Shown here: positions 50,148 through 58,762 of the stretch, piece after piece | Layout of the letters: every line of letters begins with the position of its first letter | Numbering within the stretch: position 1 is the stretch's first letter | From: Sphingobacteriaceae bacterium | GTDB lineage: Bacteria > Bacteroidota > Bacteroidia > UBA7662 | NCBI GenBank assembly: GCA_013824115.1 | Contig: PNNG01000038.1 | Location: 1-64,000, forward strand | Length of the DNA: 64,000 nt | Direction of reading: 5' to 3' | The notes under the pieces: model-generated | What the model was told of the DNA's origin: nothing | Databases searched by the model: none | What the model saw: the letters and a program-made list of their open reading frames with translations, nothing else | Made by a program: the position numbers and the translations under genes

Positions 50148-52015
50148 AATGGTGGTTAGAATTCTTCATTGCAGTGCCTTTGTTGGGTTTTTTGGTGAGC
50201 CTCTTGCTTTCCGGAAATTCGGAGAAGGCCCTCTCGCGTACCGCTTGGATGACCATTGCCTTGCATTTGGGAGGGGTCATTCCTTTCCTGGTATATTGGC
50301 TTTGGCAGGGAGCACCGGTAGTAAACCTGGCTGCTTTTACGCTCTTTCAGGATCCCCACAACGCTTTCATCATCGATTTTTACTTCGACAAGGTAACGGC
50401 GGTCTTCCTGGTAGTTGGCAGTTTTTTAACCTTGCTTATCACCCTCTACAGCCGCGTTTACCTGCATCGGGAAGCAGGTTACAAACGCTTCTTCAACACC
50501 ATCCTGTTTTTCTTCAGTGGCTACCAGGTGGTGATTTTCGGCGGCAATTTCGAAACCCTCTTTTTGGGTTGGGAGATGCTGGGCTTGTCGAGTTTCTTGC
50601 TCATTGCCTTTTACCGCGACCGTTACCTGCCTATTCGCAATGCCGTGAAGGTGTTTTCGGTGTACCGCGTTGGCGATGTGGGTTTGTTGTTGGCCATGTG
50701 GGCCAGTCACCATTTGTGGAAGGCCAACATCCCCTTCATGCAGCTGAACAACTATGACCTGGTGCACCAACAGTTGGAGCAACATGGCGGCATTGGCCTC
50801 TTTATTTCGCTGATGATATTGTTGGGTGCTGCAGCCAAATCGGCACAGCTGCCTTTCAGTTCCTGGCTGCCACGGGCCATGGAAGGTCCCACCCCTTCGA
50901 GCGCCATTTTTTACGGCGCCCTATCGGTGCACCTCGGTGTTTTTTTACTGCTGCGCACCTGGCCTTTTTGGGAGCACCAGTTGACGGCGCGCATACTCAT
51001 CGGGCTTACTGGCGCCACTACAGCCGCTTTGGGCTATGCCATTGCCCGGGTGCAAGCCACGGCCAAAAGCCAGATTGCTTATGCTTCGGTGGCGCAAATC
51101 GGACTCATTTTCGTGGAGATGGCCCTGGGCTGGCGCGATTTGGCCCTGTTGCATTTTGCAGGCAACGCCTTCTTGCGCAGCTATCAACTGCTCATCAGTC
51201 CATCGGTGGTTAGCTACCTCATCCGCGAGCAGTTTTACCACCACCAAAAACGCGAGCACAGCATCGAAGACAGCTATCCCAAACGCTTGGAGTACACCTT
51301 GTACCTGCTGTCGCTCAAAGAATGGCATTTGGATGAGGGGGTGAACAAGCTGTTTTTCGCGCCTTTGAAAAAGCTAGGCCATAAACTCGATTTCCTCAAA
51401 GTGACCAATGTGTTCTGGTTCTTTGGGTTGACGTTCGGTTTGTCACTCTGGTTGTTTCCGCGCACCCACCTCTTACCTCCGCAGTTGGCACATTACCTGC
51501 CCGAAATATTCTCGGGCATGGCGCTCTTGCTGGTTCTCAAGGCTTTTTCGGAGCGTAAGTACCCCCGTTTGGTGGTGCTGCTCATTGCCATGAGTCACGC
51601 TTGGTTGGCCCTGGCGGCCTCTTTCAACGAGCATTATGAGGCCAACCATGTACTTTGGTACCTGGGTGGGGTGGTTCCAGCTACTTTTCTGGCCTATGCC
51701 TGTTTGGAGTACCTATGCCGCAAAGAAGAGCGCTATTTCGACTTACAACAGTACTACGGACACCAGTACGAATATCCTCGCCTGAGTTTCGTCTTCTTGC
51801 TCGCCATTTTGGGGCAGATGGGTTTCCCCATCAGTCCCAGCTTTGTAGGCGAAGACTTGCTGTATAGCCACATCCACGAAGACGAATGGCTGATGGCCTT
51901 TTTCAGTGCACTGAGTTTCGTGGTAGGCGGCATTGCACTTATCAGGGTGTACGCCCGTCTCTTCTTGGGTCCACACATCAAAACCTACCACCACCGGCCC
52001 TGGCGGTCGGCTTAA
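50144..52015 (+). CDS. dabB: Inorganic carbon transporter subunit DabB (NuoL-like)
   Basis: A 623-aa polytopic membrane protein of the proton-conducting NuoL/MrpA family, with about 15 helices. Core segments: FLGWEMLGLSSFLLIAFYRDR (in parts), NAVKVFSVYRVGDVGLLLAMW, AKSAQLPFSSWLPRAMEGPTPSSA (in parts). It is the ion-conducting partner that drives DabA. The ATG at 50144 overlaps the dabA stop by 4 bases; a short C-terminal part is specific to this family. Confidence 0.95.
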   Translation: MKWWLEFFIAVPLLGFLVSLLLSGNSEKALSRTAWMTIALHLGGVIPFLVYWLWQGAPVVNLAAFTLFQDPHNAFIIDFYFDKVTAVFLVVGSFLTLLITLYSRVYLHREAGYKRFFNTILFFFSGYQVVIFGGNFETLFLGWEMLGLSSFLLIAFYRDRYLPIRNAVKVFSVYRVGDVGLLLAMWASHHLWKANIPFMQLNNYDLVHQQLEQHGGIGLFISLMILLGAAAKSAQLPFSSWLPRAMEGPTPSSAIFYGALSVHLGVFLLLRTWPFWEHQLTARILIGLTGATTAALGYAIARVQATAKSQIAYASVAQIGLIFVEMALGWRDLALLHFAGNAFLRSYQLLISPSVVSYLIREQFYHHQKREHSIEDSYPKRLEYTLYLLSLKEWHLDEGVNKLFFAPLKKLGHKLDFLKVTNVFWFFGLTFGLSLWLFPRTHLLPPQLAHYLPEIFSGMALLLVLKAFSERKYPRLVVLLIAMSHAWLALAASFNEHYEANHVLWYLGGVVPATFLAYACLEYLCRKEERYFDLQQYYGHQYEYPRLSFVFLLAILGQMGFPISPSFVGEDLLYSHIHEDEWLMAFFSALSFVVGGIALIRVYARLFLGPHIKTYHHRPWRSA

Positions 52016-52037
52016 CCACCACTCCAAAAATCAAACA

Positions 52038-53657
52038 ATGAAAACAAATCATATCCCCCAGGCCGGGCTCAAAGGCCTTCCGCAAAACTGGAAAAGCGAC
52101 TTATCATCCGGCTTTTTCGTATTTCTCATTGCCCTTCCGCTTTGTTTGGGCATCAGCATGGCCTCAGGTTTTCCGCCAGTGGCAGGCTTGTTTACCGCCA
52201 TCATCGGCGGACTGATAGTAAGCTTCTTTGGCGGAAGTCAGCTCACCATTAAAGGTCCGGCGGCCGGACTCATCGTCATTGCCCTGGGAGCTGTTGAAGA
52301 GCTCGGTAAGGGCGACGCCCTGCTCGGGTACAAGCTCGCCTTGGCTACCATTGTAGCTGCAGGGGTGCTGCAAATCATTTTTGGTTTGCTGAAGTCGGGC
52401 ATCCTCAGCGACTTTTTCCCATCTGCCGCAGTACATGGCATGCTGGCGGCCATTGGCGTGATCATTGCCGCCAAACAGCTGCATACCCTGGTAGGTGTGA
52501 AGCCCGAAGGCAAAGAAACGCTGGAGCTGTTGCTGGAAATTCCCCGTTCGTTTGGGCTGTTGAACCCCGAAATATTTATCATAGGTGCGGTAAGTTTGCT
52601 CATCCTTTTTCTGTTTCCGCTGATTAATCACCCGTTGGCCAAAAAAATCCCGGCTCCTTTGCTGGTCATATTGGTGGCCATACCCCTGGGGCATTTCTTC
52701 GATTTGGAACATGAGCACCAATACCTCTTCCTCGACAACCACACTTACACTGTAGGACCACGCTTTTTAGTAACCCTGCCCAACAACCTTTTGGCAGCCG
52801 TCACCTTCCCCGATTTTTCGCAGTTGTTTTCGGCTATTAGCATCAAATACGTCATCATGTTTGCGCTAGTTGGCAGTTTAGAGTCGCTTTTGAGTACCAA
52901 GGCCATTGACAGCCTCGACCCCTGGAAGCGGAAAGCCAATATGAACCGTGATTTGGTAGGCGTGGGCGTAGGCAACACCCTGGCTGGCATGATTGGGGGT
53001 TTGCCTATGATCAGTGAAATTGTGCGGAGCTCGGCCAACATCAATTACGGAGGCAAAACCTGGTGGTCGAACTTCTTCCACGGGCTGCTATTGCTCGTAT
53101 TTGTGGTGTTTTTCCCCATGCTCATCCACCAAATTCCGCTGGCGGCCTTGGCGGCCATGCTCATTTTTACGGGCTACCGCCTGGCATCGCCCAAGGAGTT
53201 TTACAAGACCTACAAAATTGGCAAAGAGCAACTGCTCATTTTTGTGGTGACCATTGTGGTGACCCTGGCTACCGACCTGCTCATTGGCATAGGCGTGGGC
53301 ATTGCCACCAAACTCATCGTGCATTTGGCCAACGGCTTGCCACCACGCTATATGTTTAAGCCGCTCTTTTCGGTGAACCAACGCGAAGAAACCGGTGAAT
53401 ACATAGTAGATGTGTACCATTCGGCGGTTTTTAGCAACTACATCAAGCTCAAAAAGTCGCTGGATGCCCTTCCGCGAAAGGCCCACATCATTGTCGATTT
53501 TTCAAATGCCACCCTCATCGACCATACGGTGATGGAAAATTTACACCGCTACCAACACGATTATGAACACGAAGGCGGTAGTTTTGCCTTGGTAGGACTC
53601 GAAAACCACCAAAAATTTTCGGCGCATGACTTGGCTGTTCGCAAAAAGAAAAAGTAG
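52038..53657 (+). CDS. SulP family anion transporter with STAS domain
   Basis: A 539-aa protein with about 12 membrane segments. The N-terminal SulP region has DLSSGFFVFLIALPLCLGIS, GGSQLTIKGPAAGLIV and FFPSAAVHGML; ALVGSLESLLSTKAID and GLPMISEIVRSSANINYGGKT (in parts) follow. A STAS-like domain (VDFSNATLIDHTVMENL) ends it. SulP proteins move sulfate, bicarbonate or other anions. Directly after dabAB (22 bases) a bicarbonate role (BicA-like) is attractive; next to sulfur oxidation, sulfate export is an alternative. Confidence 0.92.
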   Translation: MKTNHIPQAGLKGLPQNWKSDLSSGFFVFLIALPLCLGISMASGFPPVAGLFTAIIGGLIVSFFGGSQLTIKGPAAGLIVIALGAVEELGKGDALLGYKLALATIVAAGVLQIIFGLLKSGILSDFFPSAAVHGMLAAIGVIIAAKQLHTLVGVKPEGKETLELLLEIPRSFGLLNPEIFIIGAVSLLILFLFPLINHPLAKKIPAPLLVILVAIPLGHFFDLEHEHQYLFLDNHTYTVGPRFLVTLPNNLLAAVTFPDFSQLFSAISIKYVIMFALVGSLESLLSTKAIDSLDPWKRKANMNRDLVGVGVGNTLAGMIGGLPMISEIVRSSANINYGGKTWWSNFFHGLLLLVFVVFFPMLIHQIPLAALAAMLIFTGYRLASPKEFYKTYKIGKEQLLIFVVTIVVTLATDLLIGIGVGIATKLIVHLANGLPPRYMFKPLFSVNQREETGEYIVDVYHSAVFSNYIKLKKSLDALPRKAHIIVDFSNATLIDHTVMENLHRYQHDYEHEGGSFALVGLENHQKFSAHDLAVRKKKK

Positions 53658-54414
53658 GAAGTTCGGTGGCTTGCTCATGCTTGTGCTGGTTTTGGCCGGC
53701 ACACAGCTTACATCGGCCCAACAGCGGCAGCAGGCCGTGCAGCAACACGGCTGGTATATGTACTACGGTAACCACCGTTTAACCAATAAGTGGGGCCTGC
53801 ATACCGAATACCAGTTTCGCCGACATGGCTTGATTGCCGATTGGCAGCAATCGTTGTTGCGTGTGGGGGCCGATTATCATGTTGACCCCAATGTGCAACT
53901 TACTGCGGGTTATGGTTGGATTGTGACTTTCCCCTACGGCGCGCAACCGGTGCTCACCACCTTGCACGAAAACCGCTTGTGGCAGCAGGCCTTGCTGCGG
54001 CAAAGCACAGGTCGCTTGCGCATGAACCACCGACTGCGCTTTGAACAACGTTGGGTGCAGCACTTTACGCCTTTAAGCGATGGCAGCCTGCGCTACGACG
54101 GCCGCAACTACAGCGACCGTTTTCGCTATCGGTTTTGGATTGAAGTGCCTTTGAACAAGCCCAAATTCGAAACAGGAACGTGGTTCGTGGCCGTTTACAA
54201 TGAGCTATTCGTGAACTACGGCCAAAACCTACGGCTGAATCGTTTCGACCAAAACCGGCTTTACGGTGCTGTGGGCTATCAGTTCAGTCCAAAGGGAAAT
54301 GTGCAACTGGGCTATATGCAGCAGTTGATTGTGAAAGGAAATGGTTGGCAGGAAGAGTTAAACAACACTTTACAATTGGCCGTGACCTATAACCTTGATT
54401 TTTGGGATAAGTAA
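53626..54414 (+). CDS. DUF2490 family outer-membrane-type protein
   Basis: A 262-aa protein with a signal peptide (ending LTSAQQ) and an alternating beta-strand pattern (HGWYMYYGNHRLTNKWGLHTEY, FRYRFWIEVPLNK) typical of DUF2490, a small Bacteroidota beta-barrel family of unknown function. The ATG at 53626 overlaps the SulP gene by 32 bases; an internal ATG at 53677 (MLVLVLAG) also gives a signal peptide and would leave a 19-base gap. It is the last gene of the dab cluster and ends in a hairpin shared with convergent rnc. Confidence 0.82.
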   Translation: MTWLFAKRKSRKFGGLLMLVLVLAGTQLTSAQQRQQAVQQHGWYMYYGNHRLTNKWGLHTEYQFRRHGLIADWQQSLLRVGADYHVDPNVQLTAGYGWIVTFPYGAQPVLTTLHENRLWQQALLRQSTGRLRMNHRLRFEQRWVQHFTPLSDGSLRYDGRNYSDRFRYRFWIEVPLNKPKFETGTWFVAVYNELFVNYGQNLRLNRFDQNRLYGAVGYQFSPKGNVQLGYMQQLIVKGNGWQEELNNTLQLAVTYNLDFWDK

Positions 54415-54433
54415 AAGGAGCGTTTATCCCAAA
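54401..54433. terminator. Bidirectional hairpin between convergent genes
   Basis: Perfect 10-bp inverted repeat: TTTGGGATAA (54401-54410) and TTATCCCAAA (54424-54433). It spans the stop codons of the DUF2490 gene and rnc. Confidence 0.7.
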
Positions 54434-55161
54434 TCGTTCTTGCTCAAGAACGCTTCGGCGGCCTTTTGCTCCGCCTGCTTTTTGTTGATGTCGATGCCTT
54501 TGGCCACCACCTGATCATCGACCAACAACTCAACTACAAATTGCTTGTGCCTGCCTTGCTGCAAGGTATCGGCTACTTCAAAGGCAATCTTTTTGTTGTT
54601 GCGGTGGCTCCACTCTACCAAGCGACTCTTGAAGTTCGACTCGGTATGCACCAGGGTTTCAAAATCTACAAATACCTTAAAAACCCGTTTTTGAACGAAT
54701 AGCGAAGTTTTGGTAAAGCCATGATCGAGGTAGAAAGCACCAATAAACGCCTCAAATACGTCGGCATTCATGTTTTTGCTGGGTTTCTGGTTTTTTTGGT
54801 AGCCTGAAGTTTCCTGCAAGAGGGTATCGAGCCCAAGCCGACGCGCCATTTGGTCGAGCGAATTGGCATTAACCACCTTCGAACGCATTTCGGTGAGAAA
54901 GCCCTCATCTCGAAAGGGGAATTTTTTAAACAACAATTCTGCTACAATCAAATCGAGCACGGCGTCACCCAAGTATTCCAAACGCTCGTTGTTTTTTTTG
55001 TAACCTATTTCGGTTTCGATGCGGGCACTCGAATGGGTAAATGCCAACCGGTACAAACTGATGTTTTTCGGCCGGTAGCCCGTGAGGTTGTGAATGGCCC
55101 GGTGGAGGGGGTCTTTCGACTTAAAAATGTTTCCCGGTAGTTTGGCGAACAGCCTGGTCAC
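54424..55161 (-). CDS. rnc: Ribonuclease III
   Basis: A 245-aa endonuclease that cuts double-stranded RNA (rRNA and mRNA processing). The RNase III domain has the signature NERLEYLGDAVLDLIVAE with catalytic acidic residues, FLTEMRSKVVNANSL, and DVFEAFIGAFYLD. A C-terminal dsRNA-binding domain follows (SNFKSRLVEWSHRNNKK, NKKQAEQKAAEAFL). The GTG at 55161 lies 4 bases after the fabF stop; a TTG at 55176 would overlap fabF by 11 bases. It is the last gene of acpP-fabF-rnc, a widely conserved order. Confidence 0.95.
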   Translation of the reverse strand: MTRLFAKLPGNIFKSKDPLHRAIHNLTGYRPKNISLYRLAFTHSSARIETEIGYKKNNERLEYLGDAVLDLIVAELLFKKFPFRDEGFLTEMRSKVVNANSLDQMARRLGLDTLLQETSGYQKNQKPSKNMNADVFEAFIGAFYLDHGFTKTSLFVQKRVFKVFVDFETLVHTESNFKSRLVEWSHRNNKKIAFEVADTLQQGRHKQFVVELLVDDQVVAKGIDINKKQAEQKAAEAFLSKNDLG

Positions 55162-55165
55162 GGGT

Positions 55166-56419
55166 TTACTTTTCAAATTCCCTAAAAATCACCGAAGTAT
55201 TGTGCCCACCAAATCCAAAGGTATTGCTCAAAGCAGCCCTTATTTTACGCTCCTGTGCCTTGTTAAAGGTGAGGTTGATGCGTGGATCAAATTGGGGATC
55301 GTCGGTGAAGTGATTGATCGTTGGCGGAACCAAACTGTGCTTCATGGCCAAAATGGTAGCCACTGCTTCCACCGCACCGGCAGCACCCAATAAGTGGCCT
55401 GTCATCGATTTGGTAGAACTGATGTTCATGGTATATGCATGCTCACCAAAAACAGCTTGTATAGCTTTAATTTCGCTGATGTCGCCCAGCGGAGTAGAGG
55501 TACCATGCACGTTCACGTAATCTACCTCTTCGGGCTTCATACCGGCATCGCGCAGGGCTGCCTTCATTACATTGGTGGCACCCAATCCGTCGGGGTGAGG
55601 TGCGGTAATGTGATAAGCATCGGCCGACATGCCGCCACCTGCTATTTCAGCATAAATTTTGGCGCCACGAGCCAAAGCATGCTCCATGTCTTCGAGGATA
55701 AGCGCGGCACCACCTTCACCCAATAAAAAGCCATCGCGGTCTAAGTCAAACGGACGGCTGGCAGTTTTGGGATCGTCGTTGCGTTCCGACAAGGCTTTCA
55801 TGGCATTAAAACCACCAATGCCCGCTTCGTTAACTGCCGCTTCTGAACCACCGGTGATAAACACATCGGCATAACCCAAACGGATATAGTTAAAAGCATC
55901 GATGATGGCATTGTTGGCCGAGGCACAGGCCGAAACCGTGGCGAAATTCGGTCCACGGAAACCGTATTTGATAGAGATATATCCCGCAGCAATGTCGCCA
56001 ATCATCTTCGGAATGAAGAATGGATTGAAGCGCGGGGTCCCGTCTCCGCGGGTAAATGCAGCTACTTCTTCATAAAAGGTAAGAATACCACCAATACCCG
56101 ATGCCCAAATTACACCGGCACGATCGGTATCCATCTTCTCTAAATCGAGACCTGAATCCTTCATGGCTTCCTCAGCCGTTACCAAGGCATAATGGGTATA
56201 TGGGTCCATCTTCCGCGCTTCTTTCCGGTCCATGTGCTGCATGATGTCGAAGTTCTTCACCTCGGCAGCAAATTGGGTACGGAATTTCGACGCATCGAAA
56301 TGGGTAATGTGGTCGGCGCCACTTACCCCATTCGACAAACCCTGCCAGTATTCGGCAACGTTGTTTCCGATTGGGGTAAGTGCACCTATACCGGTTACGA
56401 CTACTCTTCGTAGCTGCAT
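55166..56419 (-). CDS. fabF: 3-oxoacyl-ACP synthase II FabF
   Basis: A 417-aa condensing enzyme of fatty acid elongation. The catalytic triad is visible: Cys in ATVSACASANNAIID, His in VNVHGTSTPLGD and His in STKSMTGHLLGAAGAVE. The N-terminal VVVTGIGALTPIGN and C-terminal LSNTFGFGGHNTSV are standard. The ATG lies 26 bases after the acpP stop. Cytoplasmic, type II fatty acid synthesis. Confidence 0.98.
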   Translation of the reverse strand: MQLRRVVVTGIGALTPIGNNVAEYWQGLSNGVSGADHITHFDASKFRTQFAAEVKNFDIMQHMDRKEARKMDPYTHYALVTAEEAMKDSGLDLEKMDTDRAGVIWASGIGGILTFYEEVAAFTRGDGTPRFNPFFIPKMIGDIAAGYISIKYGFRGPNFATVSACASANNAIIDAFNYIRLGYADVFITGGSEAAVNEAGIGGFNAMKALSERNDDPKTASRPFDLDRDGFLLGEGGAALILEDMEHALARGAKIYAEIAGGGMSADAYHITAPHPDGLGATNVMKAALRDAGMKPEEVDYVNVHGTSTPLGDISEIKAIQAVFGEHAYTMNISSTKSMTGHLLGAAGAVEAVATILAMKHSLVPPTINHFTDDPQFDPRINLTFNKAQERKIRAALSNTFGFGGHNTSVIFREFEK

Positions 56420-56445
56420 GCTAAAAGTTCAAATGAATGGAAGTA

Positions 56446-56682
56446 TTACTTCGCGTTGGCCTCGAGGTAGCTGATGGCCTGGCCCACAGTCTGGATGTTT
56501 TCAGCCTGATCGTCTGGAATAGAGGTGTTAAACTCTTTTTCGAACTCCATGATGAGCTCAACTGTGTCGAGTGAGTCAGCACCCAAATCGTTGGTAAAGC
56601 TGGCTTCGGGAGTTACTTCGCTCTCGTCCACACCCAGTTTATCAACCACGATGGCACGAACTTTTGTTGCAATGTCTGACAT
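56446..56682 (-). CDS. acpP: Acyl carrier protein
   Basis: A 78-aa acidic protein. The phosphopantetheine attachment Ser37 lies in [18 protein letters not shown], with the typical [11 protein letters not shown] before it and [12 protein letters not shown] after it. It carries acyl intermediates in fatty acid synthesis and is first in the operon with fabF and rnc. Confidence 0.98.
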   Translation of the reverse strand: MSDIATKVRAIVVDKLGVDESEVTPEASFTNDLGADSLDTVELIMEFEKEFNTSIPDDQAENIQTVGQAISYLEANAK

Positions 56683-56712
56683 TTTTTATTGGTTTGAATG
56701 GAAAATTCCGTG

Positions 56713-56742
56713 CAATATTAGTGCATTCTGAAAAAAAAGCAA
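56713..56742 (-). promoter_or_regulatory. Promoter of acpP-fabF-rnc
   Basis: On the minus strand: TTG (56742-56740), a 19-base spacer rich in T, and TAATATTG (56720-56713), one mismatch to TAnnTTTG. The leader to the acpP ATG is about 25-30 bases. Confidence 0.65.
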
Positions 56743-56808
56743 TGCCGAAAGGCAAAAGATTTGCCCACAAGTCTGCTGAGCTTGAAAGAGAATGGCCATT
56801 GCCTTCTT

Positions 56809-56816
56809 TATATTTG
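56809..56816 (+). promoter_or_regulatory. -7 box for IPExxxVDY gene
   Basis: TATATTTG matches TAnnTTTG exactly, 19 bases before the TTG start at 56836, in the region divergent from acpP. Confidence 0.6.
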
Positions 56817-56835
56817 TAGGTAAATCAAATCCACT

Positions 56836-57261
56836 TTGGCCCGAAAAGTCCTTCAGCTCGAACTTGAACTCGAAAAATCGGTCATTGGCATCAGCAGCGC
56901 TCTGCGTCCTTGGCAGGTGGCCTTCTTCATCAACCAGCATTGTGGCTTCGATTTGCGGCGCGACGACGACCTGGAACTCTTGCTGGGCAAACAAAAAATC
57001 CACAGTTGCTTCCAAAAATTCTCATTTGCCTTGTCGGAAGCAGAAAGCATTCTATATTTGGTGGCCAATGCCGGTAGCGAAGGCAAGCTGGTGCCCGAGT
57101 TGGGTAACACCTTCGATTACTTTTTGCTTTTCGATGAAATACCAGGCATTAGCACGACACAAGAGCTGCTCGGGCAGTTCAAATCGGCACAGGTTTTCAC
57201 CCTGGTGATGCCGGTAGAGGTAAATGAAAAGTTGCGTTCAAAGCAACATTTAGTTTTTTAA
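56836..57261 (+). CDS. IPExxxVDY family protein
   Basis: A 141-aa cytoplasmic protein starting at TTG. The family is named for a loosely conserved motif in the middle; here ELGNTFDYFLLFDEIPG occupies the usual following segment, and NQHCGFDLRRDDDLEL matches the N-terminal part. It is small, Bacteroidota-specific and of unknown function, and typically sits upstream of pyruvate kinase, as here (3-base gap). Assignment rests on gene order as well as sequence. Confidence 0.75.
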   Translation: MARKVLQLELELEKSVIGISSALRPWQVAFFINQHCGFDLRRDDDLELLLGKQKIHSCFQKFSFALSEAESILYLVANAGSEGKLVPELGNTFDYFLLFDEIPGISTTQELLGQFKSAQVFTLVMPVEVNEKLRSKQHLVF

Positions 57262-57264
57262 AGA

Positions 57265-58698
57265 ATGTATTCAAACGACAAAAAAACCAAGATTGTGGCC
57301 ACAGTAGGCCCGGCTTGTTCCGAAAAAGATGTACTCCTCCGCATGGTGAAGGCAGGAGTAAACGTATTCCGACTCAATTTTTCCCATGCCAATTACGACG
57401 ATTTACGAAAAGTAATTGCCAGCATACGTGCTATCAACCAGGAAATAGGAACCAATGTGGCCATATTGGGCGACTTGCAGGGACCCAAAATCCGAATTGG
57501 CGAAGTTCAGAACAATGGAATTACCTTAAAAACCGGTGACCGAATAAAGTTGGTGACCGAAAAATGTATAGGTACCAAAGAGAAAATTTATCTGAATTAC
57601 CTCGAATTCCCCATCGATGTAGAAGAAGGCGACCAAGTGCTGCTTGATGATGGCAAAATCAAATTTGAGGTGGTAAGTACCAACCGGCTCGACGAGGTAG
57701 AAGTGGTGGTCATCCATGGTGGCCTGCTCTCATCGAAGAAGGGCGTAAACTTGCCCAACACCAAGGTTTCGTTGCCTTCGCTTACCGACAAAGACAAAGA
57801 AGACCTCGACTTCATTTTGGAGCACGATCTAGACTGGGTAGCCTTGTCGTTCGTGCGTGAGGCCGCCGATATTTATGATTTACGCGAACGCATCCGGGCA
57901 CGTGGCAAAAATATCCACATCATCGCTAAAATAGAAAAGCCCCAAGCCGTAGCCAATATCGATGCCATTGTTGCCGAAACCGATGGGGTGATGGTAGCAC
58001 GGGGCGACTTGGGCGTAGAATACCCCATCGAAAAGCTGCCGCTCATCCAAAAACTCATAGTGCAAAAATGTTTGCGCGCCAGCAAACCCGTGATCATTGC
58101 TACCCAAATGATGGAAAGCATGATTACCAGCTTTATGCCCACCCGTGCCGAAGCCAACGACGTGGCCAATGCCGTATTCGATGGCGCCGATGCATTGATG
58201 CTATCGGGCGAGACCTCCGTAGGGCAGCACCCGGTACAAGTAATCGAATATATGGTGCGCATCATCAAAAACGTGGAAGAAGAGGCCGAGCTCATTTATC
58301 ACCGCGATAACGAAACACCCGCAGAAAGCGACACCTTTTTGTCAGACAGTTTGTGCTACATTGCCAGCCGGGCTGCAAAATATGTGAACGCCAGGGCCAT
58401 CATTGGCATGACCAAATCGGGTTACACCGCCTACCAGGTTGCCAGCTACCGCCCCAAATCGGACATTTTTGTGTTTACTCCCGATCCCGCGTTGCTTACC
58501 CGCATCAGCTTGATTTGGGGGGTAAGGGCGTTTTATTACGACAAACTCACCACCACCGACGAAACCATCAGCGATGTGCTGGGCATGCTCAAAGACAAAA
58601 AGCTCGTAGCCAAAGGCGATGTAATTGTGAATACTGGCGCCATGCCCATCAAAAGCAAGCACCGGGCAAATTTCATGAAGTTTTCGGTGGTTGAATAA
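57265..58698 (+). CDS. pyk: Pyruvate kinase
   Basis: A 477-aa glycolytic enzyme that converts phosphoenolpyruvate and ADP to pyruvate and ATP. The barrel has TKIVATVGPACSEKDVLL, GVNVFRLNFSHANYDD, ILGDLQGPKIRIG, VMVARGDLGVEYP and IIATQMMESMI; the B domain and a C-terminal regulatory domain (IIGMTKSGYTAYQVASYRP) follow. It is co-transcribed with the IPExxxVDY gene (3 bases). Confidence 0.98.
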   Translation: MYSNDKKTKIVATVGPACSEKDVLLRMVKAGVNVFRLNFSHANYDDLRKVIASIRAINQEIGTNVAILGDLQGPKIRIGEVQNNGITLKTGDRIKLVTEKCIGTKEKIYLNYLEFPIDVEEGDQVLLDDGKIKFEVVSTNRLDEVEVVVIHGGLLSSKKGVNLPNTKVSLPSLTDKDKEDLDFILEHDLDWVALSFVREAADIYDLRERIRARGKNIHIIAKIEKPQAVANIDAIVAETDGVMVARGDLGVEYPIEKLPLIQKLIVQKCLRASKPVIIATQMMESMITSFMPTRAEANDVANAVFDGADALMLSGETSVGQHPVQVIEYMVRIIKNVEEEAELIYHRDNETPAESDTFLSDSLCYIASRAAKYVNARAIIGMTKSGYTAYQVASYRPKSDIFVFTPDPALLTRISLIWGVRAFYYDKLTTTDETISDVLGMLKDKKLVAKGDVIVNTGAMPIKSKHRANFMKFSVVE

Positions 58699-58762
58699 TG
58701 AAAGTGGCCTTTATAAGGCTTCCTTTAATTTCAGAAAACCGCTTCGTAGTGTTAAAAACCTC

